NCBI GenBank assembly: GCA_016292445.1
Contig: JAEDIN010000062.1
Coordinates: forward strand, 1-7,027
Source: Oscillospiraceae bacterium
GTDB taxonomy: Bacteria; Bacillota; Clostridia; Oscillospirales; Oscillospiraceae
Length of the DNA: 7,027 nt
Direction: 5' to 3'
Shown here: positions 5,873 through 7,027 of the stretch, one piece after another
Position numbering within the stretch: position 1 is the first letter of the stretch
Layout: each line of letters starts with the position of its first letter
Translations under genes and position numbers: made by a program
The notes under the pieces: model-generated
The model's database searches: none
Told to the model about the DNA's origin: nothing
The model's input: the letters and a program-made list of their open reading frames with translations, nothing else

Positions 5873-6444
5873 TGCAGTGCTCGAACATGGAAGAGCTTTA
5901 TGCCAATTGCTTAAACTGCCATAACTGCGAGCTCGGCGCGACACGGACAAATCTTGTTTTCGGCGTCGGCAATGAGCGCGCGGAGGTCATGCTCATTGGC
6001 GAAGGTCCCGGTGAGCAGGAGGACTTGCAAGGCATTCCCTTTGTCGGCAGAGCAGGTCAGCTGCTTGACAGTATGCTAAGGATGATAGACCTCGACCGCA
6101 GCAAGGTGTACATAGCAAACATCGTCAAATGCCGGCCTCCGAAAAACCGTGACCCCCGCGACGAGGAGCAGGACGCCTGTTACCCTTGGCTGGAACGGCA
6201 GATCGAACTCGTTGACCCCAAAATAATTATATGCCTCGGCCGAATTTCCGCCACAACGCTCATAAGAGACGATTTTCGCATCACACGTGAGCATGGGCTG
6301 TGGTTTGATATAAACGGCAGGCGCACAACCGCGATATACCACCCCTCTGCGCTGCTGCGCGATATCTCAAAGCGCCCCGAGACCTTTGCCGATCTGCGCT
6401 CGATTAGGAGCGAAATAAAGAGAATTTGTAAGGAAACCTATTGA
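5872..6444 (+). CDS. Family 4 uracil-DNA glycosylase ([4Fe-4S] UDG)
   Basis: This enzyme removes uracil from DNA, starting base excision repair of deaminated cytosine. The 190 residues carry the four cluster cysteines of family 4: C16 and C19 (CHNCELG), C87 (VKCRPP) and C103. An additional C13 precedes them. Motif 1 is GEGPGEQED (43-51), followed by GIPFVGRAGQLLD (54-66), which forms the uracil pocket. NIVKCRPPKNRDP (83-95) and LGRISATTL (122-130) follow, and motif 2 is YHPSALLRD (156-164) with H157. All key residues appear present and the length is typical. The ATG overlaps the cca stop (TGATG) and GGAGG (5860-5864) lies 7 bases upstream inside cca, so translation is probably coupled. Bacterial phage-type UDG-like proteins share this fold, but the cysteine pattern makes family 4 the clear choice. 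Confidence 0.95.
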   Translation: MQCSNMEELYANCLNCHNCELGATRTNLVFGVGNERAEVMLIGEGPGEQEDLQGIPFVGRAGQLLDSMLRMIDLDRSKVYIANIVKCRPPKNRDPRDEEQDACYPWLERQIELVDPKIIICLGRISATTLIRDDFRITREHGLWFDINGRRTTAIYHPSALLRDISKRPETFADLRSIRSEIKRICKETY

Positions 6445-6447
6445 CCG

Positions 6448-7027
6448 ATGCACTCACTTGCCCCCATCACTTTGGATCTAAAGCCTGCTCTTGACAGGCT
6501 TTTTGAAATTGAAAACTCCCGCAGCGCAGATTATTGTTTCGGCAATATCTATATGTGGGACAAAAGATTTGTGCAGTCTGTCACCCACTGCGGCGACAGA
6601 CTTGTCACATTGCTGCACAGAAAAGGTGAGCCCTATTTTGCCTTTCCCGTCGGCAGCGGCGATATTCGCCCGAGCTTTGAGTATATGACGGAGCTGTGCG
6701 CAAGAAATGATATTCCATTTCGCATTTGCGGTATCTGTGACGCGCACATCGAGCTGATAAACGAGGCTTATCCGGATAAATTTGAGATAAGCGAGGACAG
6801 GGATTATTCCGACTACCTCTACGATATTGCCAAGCTTGCCGAATATCCGGGCAGACATCTGCACGCAAAGCGCAATTTCTGCAACCGCTTTGAAAACTTG
6901 CACGAGTGGAGCTTCGAGCCGATAAAGCAAGGCAATATTCCCGACTGCCTGAGTATGCTCGACGAGTGGACACGGCAATCAACCGAGCGACTGACCAACG
7001 ACATAGAATACGAGCACGATGCAATTT
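6448..7027 (+). CDS. DUF2156 (phosphatidylglycerol lysyltransferase-like, GNAT fold) protein, N-terminal part
   Basis: The reading frame runs off the right edge after 193 residues. It begins MHSLAPITLDLKPALDRLF, followed by ADYCFGNIYMWDKRF (27-41). It carries the family signature DYLYDIAKLAEYPGRHLHAK (122-141) followed by RNFCNRFEN (142-150). This identifies the DUF2156 family, which has a double GNAT-like fold related to the C-terminal domain of MprF (lysyl-phosphatidylglycerol synthase). No membrane segment is visible in this part, so it is probably a cytoplasmic, stand-alone member; its acyl or aminoacyl donor and acceptor are not known. Family members are about 290-310 residues, so about a third is missing. 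The ATG follows the glycosylase TGA after one CCG triplet, in the same frame. A weak AGGAA (6431-6435) lies 12 bases upstream, so expression probably depends on coupling to the glycosylase gene. Confidence 0.85.
   Translation, partial: MHSLAPITLDLKPALDRLFEIENSRSADYCFGNIYMWDKRFVQSVTHCGDRLVTLLHRKGEPYFAFPVGSGDIRPSFEYMTELCARNDIPFRICGICDAHIELINEAYPDKFEISEDRDYSDYLYDIAKLAEYPGRHLHAKRNFCNRFENLHEWSFEPIKQGNIPDCLSMLDEWTRQSTERLTNDIEYEHDAI

Noticed and set aside
6478..6978. A 166-codon minus-strand open frame opposite the DUF2156 gene.
   Set aside because: The plus strand carries the DUF2156 signature and continues the operon, so the antisense frame is a by-product.
1..7027. Search by eye for CRISPR repeats, insertion-sequence ends, tRNA genes and phage or defence genes.
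   Set aside because: No regularly spaced repeats, transposase motifs, cloverleaf sequences or defence-type domains were seen. The base composition looks even across the genes.

Overview
The window looks like ordinary core chromosome of a Gram-positive member of the Clostridia, most likely an Oscillospiraceae/Ruminococcaceae-type gut anaerobe. This is inferred from gene content and order (a SpoVB/YabM-type flippase, then HU, then the S4 protein RqcP), strong AGGAGG-type ribosome binding sites, and clostridial-looking MurC, CCA-transferase and family 4 uracil-DNA glycosylase sequences. I see no mobile element, CRISPR array, tRNA or rRNA. No gap between genes exceeds 300 bases.

Left part, minus strand (1-2297): a 534-residue MOP-superfamily lipid-linked sugar flippase is followed by the nucleoid protein HU and then the start of rqcP, which runs off the window. 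This is the conserved clostridial yabM-(mazG)-hup-rqcP-yabP-yabQ-divIC neighbourhood, but mazG is absent between the flippase and HU. The flippase and HU each have a recognisable sigma-A-type promoter. A strong intrinsic terminator lies between HU and rqcP.

Middle, minus strand (2434-4538): murC (UDP-N-acetylmuramate-L-alanine ligase) is followed, after a probable terminator, by a small metallo-beta-lactamase-fold hydrolase. The hydrolase's HxHxDH metal motif reads HEHRGH, so it lacks the usual aspartate. murC makes the peptidoglycan precursor early in the pathway, and the flippase family includes lipid II translocases, so both may contribute to cell-wall synthesis.

Right part, plus strand (4679-7027): cca (tRNA CCA-adding enzyme), a family 4 [4Fe-4S] uracil-DNA glycosylase and the N-terminal part of a DUF2156 (GNAT-like) protein form a tightly packed operon, with a 1-base overlap at the first junction and a 3-base gap at the second. 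It is transcribed divergently from murC. The two promoters appear to share one palindromic -10 element, ATTATAAT.

I found no convincing new multi-gene system. The points most worth checking are the altered hydrolase metal site, the symmetric divergent promoter, the terminator directly upstream of rqcP, and possible alternative RNA folds in the HU leader.
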